DNA of 23,330 bases from NCBI GenBank assembly GCA_002336915.1, contig DDET01000069.1, forward strand, positions 47,516-70,845, read 5' to 3'. This document shows, piece after piece, positions 13,315 through 21,212 of the stretch. The notes beneath the pieces are model-generated. The model worked only from the letters and a program-made list of their open reading frames with translations, was not told the origin of the DNA and made no database searches. Numbering within the stretch: position 1 is the first letter of the stretch; each line of letters opens with the position of its first letter. The stretch comes from Bacteroidetes bacterium UBA1947. Its GTDB lineage: Bacteria; Bacteroidota; Bacteroidia; Chitinophagales; Chitinophagaceae. Made by a program: the position numbers and the translations under genes.

Positions 13315-14205
13315 ATGAAAAAGATCATTTCCCTTAGCCTCTCTGCAATGGTAATGCTAACTATGCTTAGCGCCTGCAGTGGCGGCACGGGCAGCACTGC
13401 GGGCGGCGATGGAGCTATAGCTCTGAAGTTCAACTTTCAGAACGGGATGAAGTATAAATACGCGATCAAGAACAAGCAGAGCATCAGCCAGGAGATAATG
13501 GGCAAGAACATGACCATAGAGCAGGACATGGATATGGAAAGCAGCTATGCAGTAGCAGGCGCAGAAGGCAGCAATAAGAAACTAACTGTGACCTACGACC
13601 GCCTTGCCATGAGATCGAACAACAGCAATATGAAGGTGGAGTATGACAGTGACGACACGGCACATGCCGACCCAATGTTCAAAAGCATGGGCTATATGCT
13701 GCACAAACCCTTCAGCATGACGGTGAATGAAAGAGGACAGATACTGGCACTGGAAGGCTTCCAGCAACTGATGCCCGATAACGTAGGGGCCAGCCCGCTA
13801 AGTGACAGCTCGCTGCGCTCTATGATGCAACAGAGCTTTTACATATACCCCGATAAGCCGGTAAAGCCCGGCGATACATGGACCAATACCTACACCACAT
13901 CGATGGGCATCATGAACCTGACCAATGAGAACTCGTTCAAACTGACATCGGTAACCAATGGCATCGCACATGTAGAGATAACCTCGAAAATAACATCGCG
14001 GCCCGGCAGCGACCCGCGCATGGCAAAAATGAAAATGGAACTGGCCGGCACCCAAACCGGCGGCATGGACCTGGACGTAGCAACGGGGTTTATGGTGGGC
14101 GGCAATATGCAGCAGATGATAAAAGGCAACGTGGAGATGATGAGCATCAAGGCCCCTATGCAGGTAACAAGCACCATAAACATTACAGGTACCCCCGAAA
14201 AGTAA
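13315..14205 (+). CDS. DUF6263-like lipoprotein
   Basis: A 296-residue protein with a lipoprotein signal peptide ending in LSAC (lipid-anchored Cys about residue 20) followed by a GGTGSTAGG linker. The body alternates short strands (LKFNFQNGMKYKYAIKNKQSISQEIMGKNM, FVINERGQILAL-type strand, YIYPDKPVKPGDTWTNTYTT), the layout of the DUF6263 family of Bacteroidota surface or periplasmic lipoproteins with no known function. Start is ATG 13315; a TTG reading from 13267 would begin within the promoter's -33 element. Methionine is unusually frequent. A terminator follows the stop directly. Confidence 0.75.
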   Translation: MKKIISLSLSAMVMLTMLSACSGGTGSTAGGDGAIALKFNFQNGMKYKYAIKNKQSISQEIMGKNMTIEQDMDMESSYAVAGAEGSNKKLTVTYDRLAMRSNNSNMKVEYDSDDTAHADPMFKSMGYMLHKPFSMTVNERGQILALEGFQQLMPDNVGASPLSDSSLRSMMQQSFYIYPDKPVKPGDTWTNTYTTSMGIMNLTNENSFKLTSVTNGIAHVEITSKITSRPGSDPRMAKMKMELAGTQTGGMDLDVATGFMVGGNMQQMIKGNVEMMSIKAPMQVTSTINITGTPEK

Positions 14206-14207
14206 AA

Positions 14208-14245
14208 TTCCCCAAGCAACTGTCCGACAGCGTTGGGGGATTTTT
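14208..14245 (+). terminator. Intrinsic terminator after the lipoprotein gene
   Basis: CCCCAA (14210-14215) and TTGGGG (14233-14238) with an inner CTGT/ACAG pair make the stem; TTTTT follows at 14241-14245. Confidence 0.8.
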
Positions 14246-14280
14246 GGCTAGCAGCTTACGCTGCATATAGAATAGTGCAA

Positions 14281-15117
14281 TTACTGTGCCAGATCGGTAC
14301 CGTTTTCGGGCATATCGCCGGTATTAACAGGACCTTCACTATTGTGGTCCGGTATGTCTTCGCCTTCATCTTCACGGTTATCATTACGCTCTATGATGAA
14401 GTTGTTGCGGCCTGTGCCTATCAGTATCCCGAGGAACTTTTGCTGTATCAGCTCCAGCATGGCCAGGAATGTAAATATGGCATGTATGCGGTTCTGGCAC
14501 TGCGAAAATAGCGTTTCGAAGGGCACACGGTTGGTGGTCTGCATATAGTCGAGCAGGAAGGAGCGCTGGCCCTCCATGGTGTAGTTATACTTTACCACTA
14601 CGTGCTGCGGCTTATCGGTGCGTTCTTTAAAACGCTTCATGGTCTTCTCAAAGGCCTGCATCAGCTTGAACATGCTTACGGTCTGTATCTCGGTACCTTC
14701 AGCATATTCTTCGCCCAGTGTGTCCAGCTCTTTACGTATGTTACCACGTTTGATCTGCAGCATGCGCTCGGCTTCCATCACCACCATCTGCTCAGATGCT
14801 TCTTTAAAGCGCTTGTACTCCAGTATCTTGTCCACCAGCTCCTGCCGCGGATCTATCTCGTTGCCCTGTGCATCCACTTCCTTGCGCGGTATCAGCATCT
14901 TAGCCTTGATGCGCATAAGGGTAGATACAAAGAGTATGAACTCTGATGCCAGCTCTATATTGAGGTTCTCGAGCGTATGTATGTAAGCAAGGAAATCTTT
15001 GGTAAGCGTGAAAATGGGGATGTTATAAATATCCAGCTCATCGCGCTCTATAAAAAAGAGCAGCAGGTCGAATGGGCCTTCGAACTGGGGTAGCTTTATC
15101 TGGTATGTTGCTGACAT
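14281..15117 (-). CDS. scpA: Segregation and condensation protein A
   Basis: A 278-residue kleisin subunit of the SMC-ScpA-ScpB condensin. The N-terminal SMC-neck-binding helix region is recognisable by PQFEGPFDLLLFFIERDELDIYNIPI (from about residue 10), followed by ELASEFILFVSTLMRIKAKMLIPR (about 56-78). The C-terminal winged helix that binds the SMC head includes FTFLAMLELIQQKFL (about 215-230). An acidic tail (about 245-278, EDEGEDIPDH) extends beyond the usual end. ATG at 15117. scpB and smc are not in the window. It converges on the lipoprotein gene. Confidence 0.93.
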   Translation of the reverse strand: MSATYQIKLPQFEGPFDLLLFFIERDELDIYNIPIFTLTKDFLAYIHTLENLNIELASEFILFVSTLMRIKAKMLIPRKEVDAQGNEIDPRQELVDKILEYKRFKEASEQMVVMEAERMLQIKRGNIRKELDTLGEEYAEGTEIQTVSMFKLMQAFEKTMKRFKERTDKPQHVVVKYNYTMEGQRSFLLDYMQTTNRVPFETLFSQCQNRIHAIFTFLAMLELIQQKFLGILIGTGRNNFIIERNDNREDEGEDIPDHNSEGPVNTGDMPENGTDLAQ

Positions 15118-15248
15118 GTAATATTAAAAAAATGAAACAGCCGTCCTCAATGTCCGGCTATTGCCAAAAATAAACTATTTCGCGGGATTGCGGGGAGCAT
15201 TTAGTAGCGGTTCAGGCATTCGGGGATAGTGTGTGTATAAAATGAAAA

Positions 15249-15268
15249 CCCCGGCCTGAAGGCCGGGG
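15249..15268 (-). terminator. Intrinsic terminator after the DUF3078 gene
   Basis: On the minus strand CCCCGGCC, a 4-nt loop and GGCCGGGG form a perfect 8-bp stem followed by TTTTCATTTT. It is about 50 nt past the DUF3078 stop. Confidence 0.8.
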
Positions 15269-15283
15269 AAATTCAGTGTTATC

Positions 15284-15312
15284 GTGAGATTGCTTCGTGC
15301 CTCGCAATGACG
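15284..15312 (-). repeat. CGTCATTGCGAGG...GAAGCAATCTCAC dispersed repeat, inverted copy
   Basis: 28 of 29 bases match the copy at 12427-12455 in the opposite orientation. It lies between the DUF3078 stop codon and its terminator, so it is transcribed in the 3' untranslated region. Confidence 0.85.
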
Positions 15313-15317
15313 TTTGC

Positions 15318-16340
15318 CTAAAATTTATATTCGAGGCCGAGGGCGAAAACCTGCTTTAGCTGCAGCCAGCCGAGGCCTTCGCCGGGCTCTTTCTTATCAA
15401 CAGGCAGGCCGGTTGTGGCATCGATCTTGGTTTTGCTATATGGGATATCGTTATCATAAATAAAGGTAGCGCCCAGCGTGAGGCTGATATATTTGGATAC
15501 TTTTACTGAGAGCAGGTTATCCCATAACACATCTATATTACCGGGGTTATCGCGCTTTACCACTTTGCCGGTGCTATCGGTAGCGTTCTTAGCGAGGTAG
15601 TTACAGTATAGGTCGGCGCGGGTTTTGAAGGTGGTGCTCTTGCTGATGTTCCAGACATAGCGGCCGGAGAAATAGGCCCCTACCTCGAAACGGGAGGTTT
15701 TGCCATTTTCTACCCCATAAGCACCATCGGGTTTCATAAGCGTGTAGTACTTGCTCACAAAGGTAGCGCGTGCTGCTAAGGGTGAAAGGAACAAGCTAAG
15801 GTCACTACCCTTGCGGTACTCCATACCGATAGCCAGCGTTAAGTATGCAGGCGAGAGGAACTTAGATGTAGAGAATGAATCCCAGTTGGGGTATGTATAA
15901 TCGTAGCCTTTTGTAAACTGTGATTTGAAGTTGAAGAGGCCCGTAATGTAGAAGTTAGATGTATCTACACGGTGCCCGAACTTGGAAGTGAAGTCGATAC
16001 GGTCATCCGTCTTCTTCGGCAGGAAGCCGGTGGAGTATGCGTAGATAAGTCCGTAGCAAAGGTCGAGGTTATTGCTCCATACATTCTTATGTGCCAGGCG
16101 TGTGAGGTTGACACTCAGCAGGCCATTGGTAGTGAGCGATGCGAGTTCGCCACCTGCAGCCCAGTTGTGCAGGAAACCCTCGTTGAAGCCAAGGTTGAAT
16201 GTACCGGCGTGTGTCCATGCAGTGGTGTCCACATTCTCGGTTTGTAATTGTTTCTTTACTTCGTCGGACTTGCTAAGCTGAGCTTGTGCATAGGGTATGG
16301 ACAAGGCTGTGGCCAATACCAGTAGTAATACCTTTTTCAT
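15318..16340 (-). CDS. DUF3078 outer-membrane beta-barrel protein
   Basis: A 340-residue protein with a signal peptide (about 1-20, ending AQAQ). The motif WTHAGTFNLGFNEGFLHNWAAGGE (about 42-65) is the hallmark of DUF3078, and the rest is a run of amphipathic strands ending in the C-terminal aromatic GLEYKF typical of outer-membrane barrels. Function unknown. It follows the GldB-like gene by 28 nt on the same strand, probably in one transcript, and is followed by a repeat and a strong terminator. Confidence 0.85.
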   Translation of the reverse strand: MKKVLLLVLATALSIPYAQAQLSKSDEVKKQLQTENVDTTAWTHAGTFNLGFNEGFLHNWAAGGELASLTTNGLLSVNLTRLAHKNVWSNNLDLCYGLIYAYSTGFLPKKTDDRIDFTSKFGHRVDTSNFYITGLFNFKSQFTKGYDYTYPNWDSFSTSKFLSPAYLTLAIGMEYRKGSDLSLFLSPLAARATFVSKYYTLMKPDGAYGVENGKTSRFEVGAYFSGRYVWNISKSTTFKTRADLYCNYLAKNATDSTGKVVKRDNPGNIDVLWDNLLSVKVSKYISLTLGATFIYDNDIPYSKTKIDATTGLPVDKKEPGEGLGWLQLKQVFALGLEYKF

Positions 16341-16368
16341 CTTTGTTTTTTAAGAGCTACAAAAAAAA

Positions 16369-17445
16369 TTAACGTGGATTATATTTTGATTCCTGTAAGA
16401 ACTTCTGTGGGTCGGTTTGTTTGAACAGATCGGGCAGCGTGGTGCTGGGGTGTTCCTTCATGTATGACTTCACGATCTGGTAGCCCAGCCATGTGCCTAT
16501 ATTACCGGGGCAATCGAGCGATATCTCTTTTGTATTAGGGCCGTCGTTCACATAGCGGAATGCACGCTGCATGTTGGTCTCGTAAAAGAGATTGCTGGCT
16601 ACGAAGTAATTGTATATCTGTGCCTTGTTCTTCTCGCAGCCATCGAGCTGTACCTTGGAGTATGCGAGGCGCATGGTGTCATCCAGGTCAGGCAAAACCT
16701 TGCTGAGGAAGTATTGTTGTTTGCCACGCTGTATCATCATATCCAGCAGGTTGCGGTTATCGAAACGGAAGGGGTACATGTCATCGCAGATGAGCATGAA
16801 AACGAAGACCTGCATAAAGGAAGGCTCCATGTGTTTATACATGTAGTTGTCTATACCTACGGAGCTGTAATAAGGATAAGCACCACCAAGGAACATATCG
16901 AGATTGATGCCGATATTGCCATTGGTCTCCAGGAAAGCGGGGAGTTTATTGAGCCAGAAAACAGAGTAGATGATCCTGGGTATCTCGTATTTAGGATAGT
17001 AGTTCTGCAGGTATTTAAAACCCTTTACCAATTGCTCATTTGCGACGTCCACATTGGGGTAATGCTTAGCTATGGTATCGAGCAGGCCTTTGTAGTCCTT
17101 ATATGTAAGATATGTTTTAAGACCGGTGTGTATGGCATCTACGGTATCGTTATAGTTGCCATGAATGCCCAGGCCCATGAGCGTATCGAGGTAAAAATCG
17201 AGGAAGTCGGGGTATTTGGCTTTTAGCTGCTGCAGGCCTGCGGCCAGGTGATTGGTATCAAGCGCGGCGAGGTCTTTATCAAAACGGCGGGGGTCCAGCT
17301 TTACAACAATATGGGATACATCGGGAGCTTTTTCTGTGCCGCTATTGCAGGCCGTGAGCGCAAAGGCGCAAAATAGAAGAGCAATAACAAATGTGGATAT
17401 GTGTGTAAAAAAGTGCAGTTTTGACAGGTGCAAATACTTCAACAT
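16369..17445 (-). CDS. gldB: GldB-like gliding motility lipoprotein
   Basis: A 358-residue protein with an N-terminal signal and lipobox LTAC (Cys33). Characteristic segments are VKLDPRRFDKDLAALD (about 48-63), KYPDFLDFYLDTLMGLG, INLDMFLGGAYPYY (about 182-195) and the C-terminal CPGNIGTWLGYQIVKSYM. GldB is an essential gliding lipoprotein in Flavobacterium; homologues also occur in non-gliding Bacteroidota with an unclear role. As I recall, gldB is often close to nadE in this phylum, and here nadE is about 1 kb away on the other strand. It heads an operon with the DUF3078 gene. No gldC is visible. Confidence 0.85.
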   Translation of the reverse strand: MLKYLHLSKLHFFTHISTFVIALLFCAFALTACNSGTEKAPDVSHIVVKLDPRRFDKDLAALDTNHLAAGLQQLKAKYPDFLDFYLDTLMGLGIHGNYNDTVDAIHTGLKTYLTYKDYKGLLDTIAKHYPNVDVANEQLVKGFKYLQNYYPKYEIPRIIYSVFWLNKLPAFLETNGNIGINLDMFLGGAYPYYSSVGIDNYMYKHMEPSFMQVFVFMLICDDMYPFRFDNRNLLDMMIQRGKQQYFLSKVLPDLDDTMRLAYSKVQLDGCEKNKAQIYNYFVASNLFYETNMQRAFRYVNDGPNTKEISLDCPGNIGTWLGYQIVKSYMKEHPSTTLPDLFKQTDPQKFLQESKYNPR

Positions 17446-17472
17446 CGGGAAATGGTTTTATTTTTACCTAGG

Positions 17473-17480
17473 CAAAAATA
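17473..17480 (-). promoter_or_regulatory. -7 element for the gldB operon
   Basis: TATTTTTG on the minus strand matches TAnnTTTG and ends 27 nt before the GldB ATG. No TTTG is found at the proper -33 distance. The 91-bp gap also has to hold the divergent promoter of the barrel gene, for which GATATTTG (17503-17510) is a one-mismatch -7 candidate. Confidence 0.4.
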
Positions 17481-17536
17481 GTATTAGCTATCGAATAGGC
17501 GTGATATTTGTACTAAAAGCTTTGAACAATACATAT

Positions 17537-18373
17537 ATGAAGAAACTTTTCCTATCTGCCGCCATCATCTTTACATGTGCTGCGGCAGCTACAGCACAGC
17601 AATATGAGAACGAAGACGGATCGCCGGCCGAAGCACCACGCCATCACCATGGAGGGCATGCAAGAGAGGGGCAAGTGCGTTTCGGGGCCTATTTTGCACC
17701 TACAATAGCCTGGATGCACCCTACAACGGGCAAGAGTGATAATGGCCTATATAGCGTAAGCAGTGAAGGCAGCAAGCTGGGCTATGCATGGGGCCTGCTT
17801 ATGGACTATTACTTTGCAGAGAATTACGGGTTAGCAACCGGCTTTAACCTAAATACGGGCGGCGGTATCTTATCCACGAAATATGTAGGGCCCGGGCCGG
17901 TGAGCAGCACTTATGTGACCAGCAATGTTTATCAAACCAAATTCAACTATAATGTCCAGTACCTGGAGGTACCTTTTAACCTGAAACTGCGTTCGGATGA
18001 ACTGGGCAATGCGGGCTTTAAGGTATTCGGGCAGATAGGGGTTACTGTTGGTTTTAACCTGGCAAAGAAAGCAACATATACCGTGTCATACAGCGACAGC
18101 ACGGGCAGTATACTGAGCGAGAAAAGCGGCAATAACGAAAAGTTGAGGGGCACATTGGCCGTTCCACCAGTAGTATTCTCACTGAATGTGGGCGCAGGAC
18201 TGGAATACCCGATCACTGAAAAAATGAGCATTTACGGCGGTTTGTTCTTCAATAATGGCTTCGCACCGGATGCTACAAACCCAGCCAATTATGACCTTGG
18301 CTACCTTGGTAGTTTTAAAGACGGTAATACCCGCCTGAACAATTTTGCGATCCGTATAGGAATATTCTTTTAA
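17537..18373 (+). CDS. Outer-membrane beta-barrel protein (PorT-like family)
   Basis: A 278-residue protein starting at ATG 17537 with a signal peptide (about 1-21, ending ATAQ). After a His-rich linker (PRHHHGGHAREG) the sequence is a series of barrel strands: RFGAYFAPTIAWMHP, YAWGLLMDYYFAENYGLATGFNL, LEVPFNLKLR, VFGQIGVTVGFNL, FSLNVGAGLEYPI, and a C-terminal FAIRIGIFF. This is the generic 8-stranded PorT-like fold; whether it is the true T9SS component PorT cannot be said. A longer in-frame reading from 17252 overlaps gldB antisense and is rejected. A terminator follows, with the nadE start directly behind it. Confidence 0.82.
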   Translation: MKKLFLSAAIIFTCAAAATAQQYENEDGSPAEAPRHHHGGHAREGQVRFGAYFAPTIAWMHPTTGKSDNGLYSVSSEGSKLGYAWGLLMDYYFAENYGLATGFNLNTGGGILSTKYVGPGPVSSTYVTSNVYQTKFNYNVQYLEVPFNLKLRSDELGNAGFKVFGQIGVTVGFNLAKKATYTVSYSDSTGSILSEKSGNNEKLRGTLAVPPVVFSLNVGAGLEYPITEKMSIYGGLFFNNGFAPDATNPANYDLGYLGSFKDGNTRLNNFAIRIGIFF

Positions 18374-18402
18374 TTTACACTGTCATTTAACCAAAACAGG
18401 GC

Positions 18403-18434
18403 GCCCGTACATACCTTTGTACGGGCAATTTTTT
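18403..18434 (+). terminator. Terminator of the barrel gene, abutting nadE
   Basis: GCCCGTAC/GTACGGGC (18403-18410/18419-18426) is a perfect 8-bp stem with loop ATACCTTT, followed by AA and six T. The T tract ends 2 nt before the nadE ATG. Confidence 0.8.
18412..18419 (+). promoter_or_regulatory. nadE -7 element inside the terminator loop
   Basis: TACCTTTG fits TAnnTTTG exactly and overlaps the loop and the first base of the right arm of the barrel gene's terminator. TTTA at 18386-18389 is a weak -33 (spacer 22). The leader would be about 10 nt. Confidence 0.5.
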
Positions 18435-18436
18435 GA

Positions 18437-20125
18437 ATGAGTATGAAGATATTCCTGGCACAGCAGAACTACCATATAGGAAACTTTGAATCGAACACGG
18501 GTAAGATACTATCAGCGATAGCAGAGGCCAAGCAGGAAGGTGGCGATCTTATTGTATTCTCCGAGCTATCGGTGTGTGGTTATCCTCCGCGGGACTTCCT
18601 GGAGTTCAACGATTTTATTAAAAAGAGCCTCGACTCAATTGAGCAGATAAGAGCAGCTGCCGACACAATAGGCGTTTTGGTAGGTGCGCCATCGCGCAAC
18701 CCTAAGGCGGAAGGGAAGGACCTGTTCAACAGCGCCTACTTCCTTTATGAAAAAGAGATAAAGAATGTAGTAAATAAATCGCTGCTGCCTAACTACGACA
18801 TCTTTGATGAGTACCGGTATTTTGAACCTGCTTATGACTGGAACATCATTACGTTCAAAGGGAAGAGAATAGCTGTTACTATCTGTGAAGATATCTGGAA
18901 CGTGGGCGATGACCCGCTGTACCGGATATGCCCTATGGACATGCTGATAAAACACCAGCCTGAACTGATGATCAACCTGAGTGCTTCGCCATTTGATTAC
19001 GTGCATGCGGACGGGCGCAAAGGCATCGTGAAACAAAATGTAGCGAAGTATAAGCTACCAATGATATACTGCAACACCACGGGCTCACAGACGGAAATAG
19101 TATTCGACGGAGGATCGCTGGTGATGGATGCCAACTGCGATATTGTTGCAGAACTGCCCTACTTCACAGAAACGATGCAGAGTGTGCACCTTAAAGATGA
19201 CAATACCTTTGAAGAGCCCGTAATACGGAAGGCCGTTGATGTGCCAATGGTGGAGCTGATGCCGGAGCAGCTAGACGCGGAGCGTAGTATTGCACAGATA
19301 CACAAGGCATTGATAAGGGGCATACAGGATTACTTCAGCAAGATGGGCTTTACAAAGGCTATCGTTGCTTCATCCGGGGGGATAGACAGTGCGGTGGTGC
19401 TGGCGCTTGCCTGCGAGGCATTAGGGGCGACAAATGTACAGGCGCTGTTGTTACCTTCGCAATTTTCTTCGGGGCACTCGGTTACTGATGCAGAGAAGCT
19501 ATCGCAGAACTTAGGGAACCCCTATGACACAATACCAATAGAAAATATATTCCACTCATTTACTGAAGCGCTGGAACCGATATTTAAAGGGCTGCCTTTT
19601 AGTGTGGCGGAAGAAAATTTGCAATCGCGGATAAGGGGGGCTTTGGTGATGGCGGCATCGAATAAGTTTGGTTCGATATTGTTGAACACGTCTAATAAGA
19701 GCGAACTAGCCACCGGTTATGGCACATTGTACGGCGATATGGCCGGCGGGCTTAGTGTGATAGGCGACCTGTATAAAACACAGGTCTATGCGCTGGCTAA
19801 TTACCTTAACAGGGAAAAGGAAATAATCCCGACGGGAATACTGACAAAGGCACCCAGCGCGGAGCTAAGGCCGGGGCAGAAGGATAGTGACAGCTTACCG
19901 GATTACGATGTATTAGACCCGATATTATACCAGTATATAGAACGCAGGCAAGGACCACAGGAAATAGTAGCAATTGGAAATGACAGTGCCTTAGTGAGCC
20001 GCATCCTTAAGATGGTGAACACAAATGAATACAAGCGAAATCAATTCTGCCCCATCATACGTATATCTCCCAAAGCATTCGGTGTGGGACGCAGGGTGCC
20101 TATAGTGGGTAAATATTTATCGTAG
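18437..20125 (+). CDS. nadE: Glutamine-dependent NAD+ synthase
   Basis: A 562-residue two-domain enzyme. The N-terminal nitrilase-fold glutaminase has the E-K-C triad E43 (FSE), K114 (NKSLLPNYDIFDEYRYF) and C150 (TICEDIW). The C-terminal ATP-dependent amidotransferase domain has the P-loop SSGGIDSA (312-319), LLNTSNKSELATGYGTLYGDMAGG and TKAPSAELRPGQKDSDSLPDYDVLD. It converts nicotinic acid adenine dinucleotide to NAD+ with glutamine-derived ammonia. ATG 18437 or ATG 18443 (MKIFLAQQ) could be the start; there is no ribosome site for either. The SRPBCC gene begins 3 nt after the stop. Confidence 0.96.
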   Translation: MSMKIFLAQQNYHIGNFESNTGKILSAIAEAKQEGGDLIVFSELSVCGYPPRDFLEFNDFIKKSLDSIEQIRAAADTIGVLVGAPSRNPKAEGKDLFNSAYFLYEKEIKNVVNKSLLPNYDIFDEYRYFEPAYDWNIITFKGKRIAVTICEDIWNVGDDPLYRICPMDMLIKHQPELMINLSASPFDYVHADGRKGIVKQNVAKYKLPMIYCNTTGSQTEIVFDGGSLVMDANCDIVAELPYFTETMQSVHLKDDNTFEEPVIRKAVDVPMVELMPEQLDAERSIAQIHKALIRGIQDYFSKMGFTKAIVASSGGIDSAVVLALACEALGATNVQALLLPSQFSSGHSVTDAEKLSQNLGNPYDTIPIENIFHSFTEALEPIFKGLPFSVAEENLQSRIRGALVMAASNKFGSILLNTSNKSELATGYGTLYGDMAGGLSVIGDLYKTQVYALANYLNREKEIIPTGILTKAPSAELRPGQKDSDSLPDYDVLDPILYQYIERRQGPQEIVAIGNDSALVSRILKMVNTNEYKRNQFCPIIRISPKAFGVGRRVPIVGKYLS

Positions 20126-20128
20126 TCT

Positions 20129-20596
20129 ATGCCTGAAAATTATTCATTCACAACACATTGGTATGTGGAGGCCCCGCTTGAAAAGGTGTGGGAGACAATA
20201 TACAAATCGGAGGAATGGCCCCGGTGGTGGAAAGGGGTTAAGTCTGTAACAGAAACAGAAAAGGGCGATGAACGCGGTATAGGAAGTATACGAATATACC
20301 GGTTGAGAAGCCCTATGTTTTACACGCTATCGTTCAAACTATTGCTAACTGACCGTGTAGAATACAAGTACCTATTGGGGAATGCATCGGGGGAACTGGA
20401 GGGAACTGGTGCATGGCATTTTGAGGAGCAAGGCGAAATAACTTATGTGCAGTGCCACTGGCACGTGCACACCAATATTAAATGGATGAATGCTTTTGCT
20501 TTTCTTCTAAAGCCGATATTCCGCTATAACCACGGCAAAGTAATGCAATGGGGTGCAGAAAGCCTGGCGAAAAAACTAAACGCAGAAGTGAGATGA
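20129..20596 (+). CDS. SRPBCC family protein (polyketide cyclase/dehydrase-like)
   Basis: A 155-residue START/Bet v1-like fold protein: the N-terminal strand-helix TTHWYVEAPLEKVWETIYKSEEWPRWWKGV (about 8-37) is the SRPBCC signature, followed by strands (GSIRIYRLR, TLSFKLLLTDRVEYKYLLG, GELEGTGAWHFEE, TYVQCHWHV) and a long C-terminal helix. These bind hydrophobic ligands; no ligand can be named. It begins 3 nt after nadE and must be co-transcribed with it. It ends 9 nt from the convergent iron permease gene with no evident terminator between them. Confidence 0.85.
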   Translation: MPENYSFTTHWYVEAPLEKVWETIYKSEEWPRWWKGVKSVTETEKGDERGIGSIRIYRLRSPMFYTLSFKLLLTDRVEYKYLLGNASGELEGTGAWHFEEQGEITYVQCHWHVHTNIKWMNAFAFLLKPIFRYNHGKVMQWGAESLAKKLNAEVR

Positions 20597-20605
20597 GCAT
20601 GATAG

Positions 20606-21082
20606 CTAACACCCACTCTGAATGTGATCTTTCTTCTTCTTAAATGAATGTAATTGCTGCGCTTCATCAATAGAATGGGTAGCGAAGAGGTCTTTATCCG
20701 TTTTAGAAAGTTCCGAAAGTTTTACGTAGAATTCTTTTAGCGTTATCAATTCTTCTTCAGTAAGATCTTCCACACTTACCAGCCTGTTGCTTGCCGTTTT
20801 AGTAGCGGCTATCAGTTCGTTCAGCTTAAGGTGAATGGCCACGGTATCTTTATTTTGCGATTGCTGTATCACGAATACCATGAGGAAGGTGATAATTGTT
20901 GTGCCTGTGTTAATTACGAGCTGCCATGTATCAGAAAAATGGAATAGCGGTCCGGTTATACCCCATATGATCACAATAAGCAATGCAGAGAAAAATGTGA
21001 CCGGCCTGCCGGTGAAACGTGTGATAAGCGTTGAAAAATGGTCGAACCGGCGGGTAAGACTTTCCTTATTATTTTGAGCCAT
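20606..21082 (-). CDS. Low-affinity iron permease family membrane protein
   Basis: A 158-residue protein. The segment from about residue 22 to 92 (TRFTGRPVTFFSALLIVIIWGITGPLFHFSDTWQLVINTGTTIITFLMVFVIQQSQNKDT) matches the low-affinity iron permease family closely: two membrane helices (about 28-46 and 54-73) joined by the GPxFxFSDTWQLVINTGTT motif. The C-terminal half is soluble and helical. Bacterial members are half the size of the fungal Fet4 transporter and transport has not been shown for them, so the family name should not be read as proven iron uptake. Confidence 0.85.
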   Translation of the reverse strand: MAQNNKESLTRRFDHFSTLITRFTGRPVTFFSALLIVIIWGITGPLFHFSDTWQLVINTGTTIITFLMVFVIQQSQNKDTVAIHLKLNELIAATKTASNRLVSVEDLTEEELITLKEFYVKLSELSKTDKDLFATHSIDEAQQLHSFKKKKDHIQSGC

Positions 21083-21157
21083 GGAGTTTTATGTTTTTGT
21101 AATGATACGGTGATTATCCCAGTCTATAAAAAAGGATGCCAAGATATCCCAAACAGG

Positions 21158-21185
21158 ACGATCCCGGCTAAATAGCCGGGATCGT
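21158..21185 (-). terminator. Strong hairpin after the T9SS substrate gene
   Basis: ACGATCCCGGCT/AGCCGGGATCGT (21158-21169/21174-21185) is a perfect 12-bp stem with a 4-nt loop, about 28 nt past the stop codon at 21213. The T content after it on the minus strand is modest; on the plus strand it runs into GTTTCTT. Confidence 0.7.
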
Positions 21186-21212
21186 TTCTTATATACAGTT
21201 ATTTTATTCTGT

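Noticed and set aside
17252..17536. N-terminal extension of the barrel protein
   Set aside because: It runs antisense through gldB and the divergent promoter region; a standard signal peptide begins at ATG 17537.
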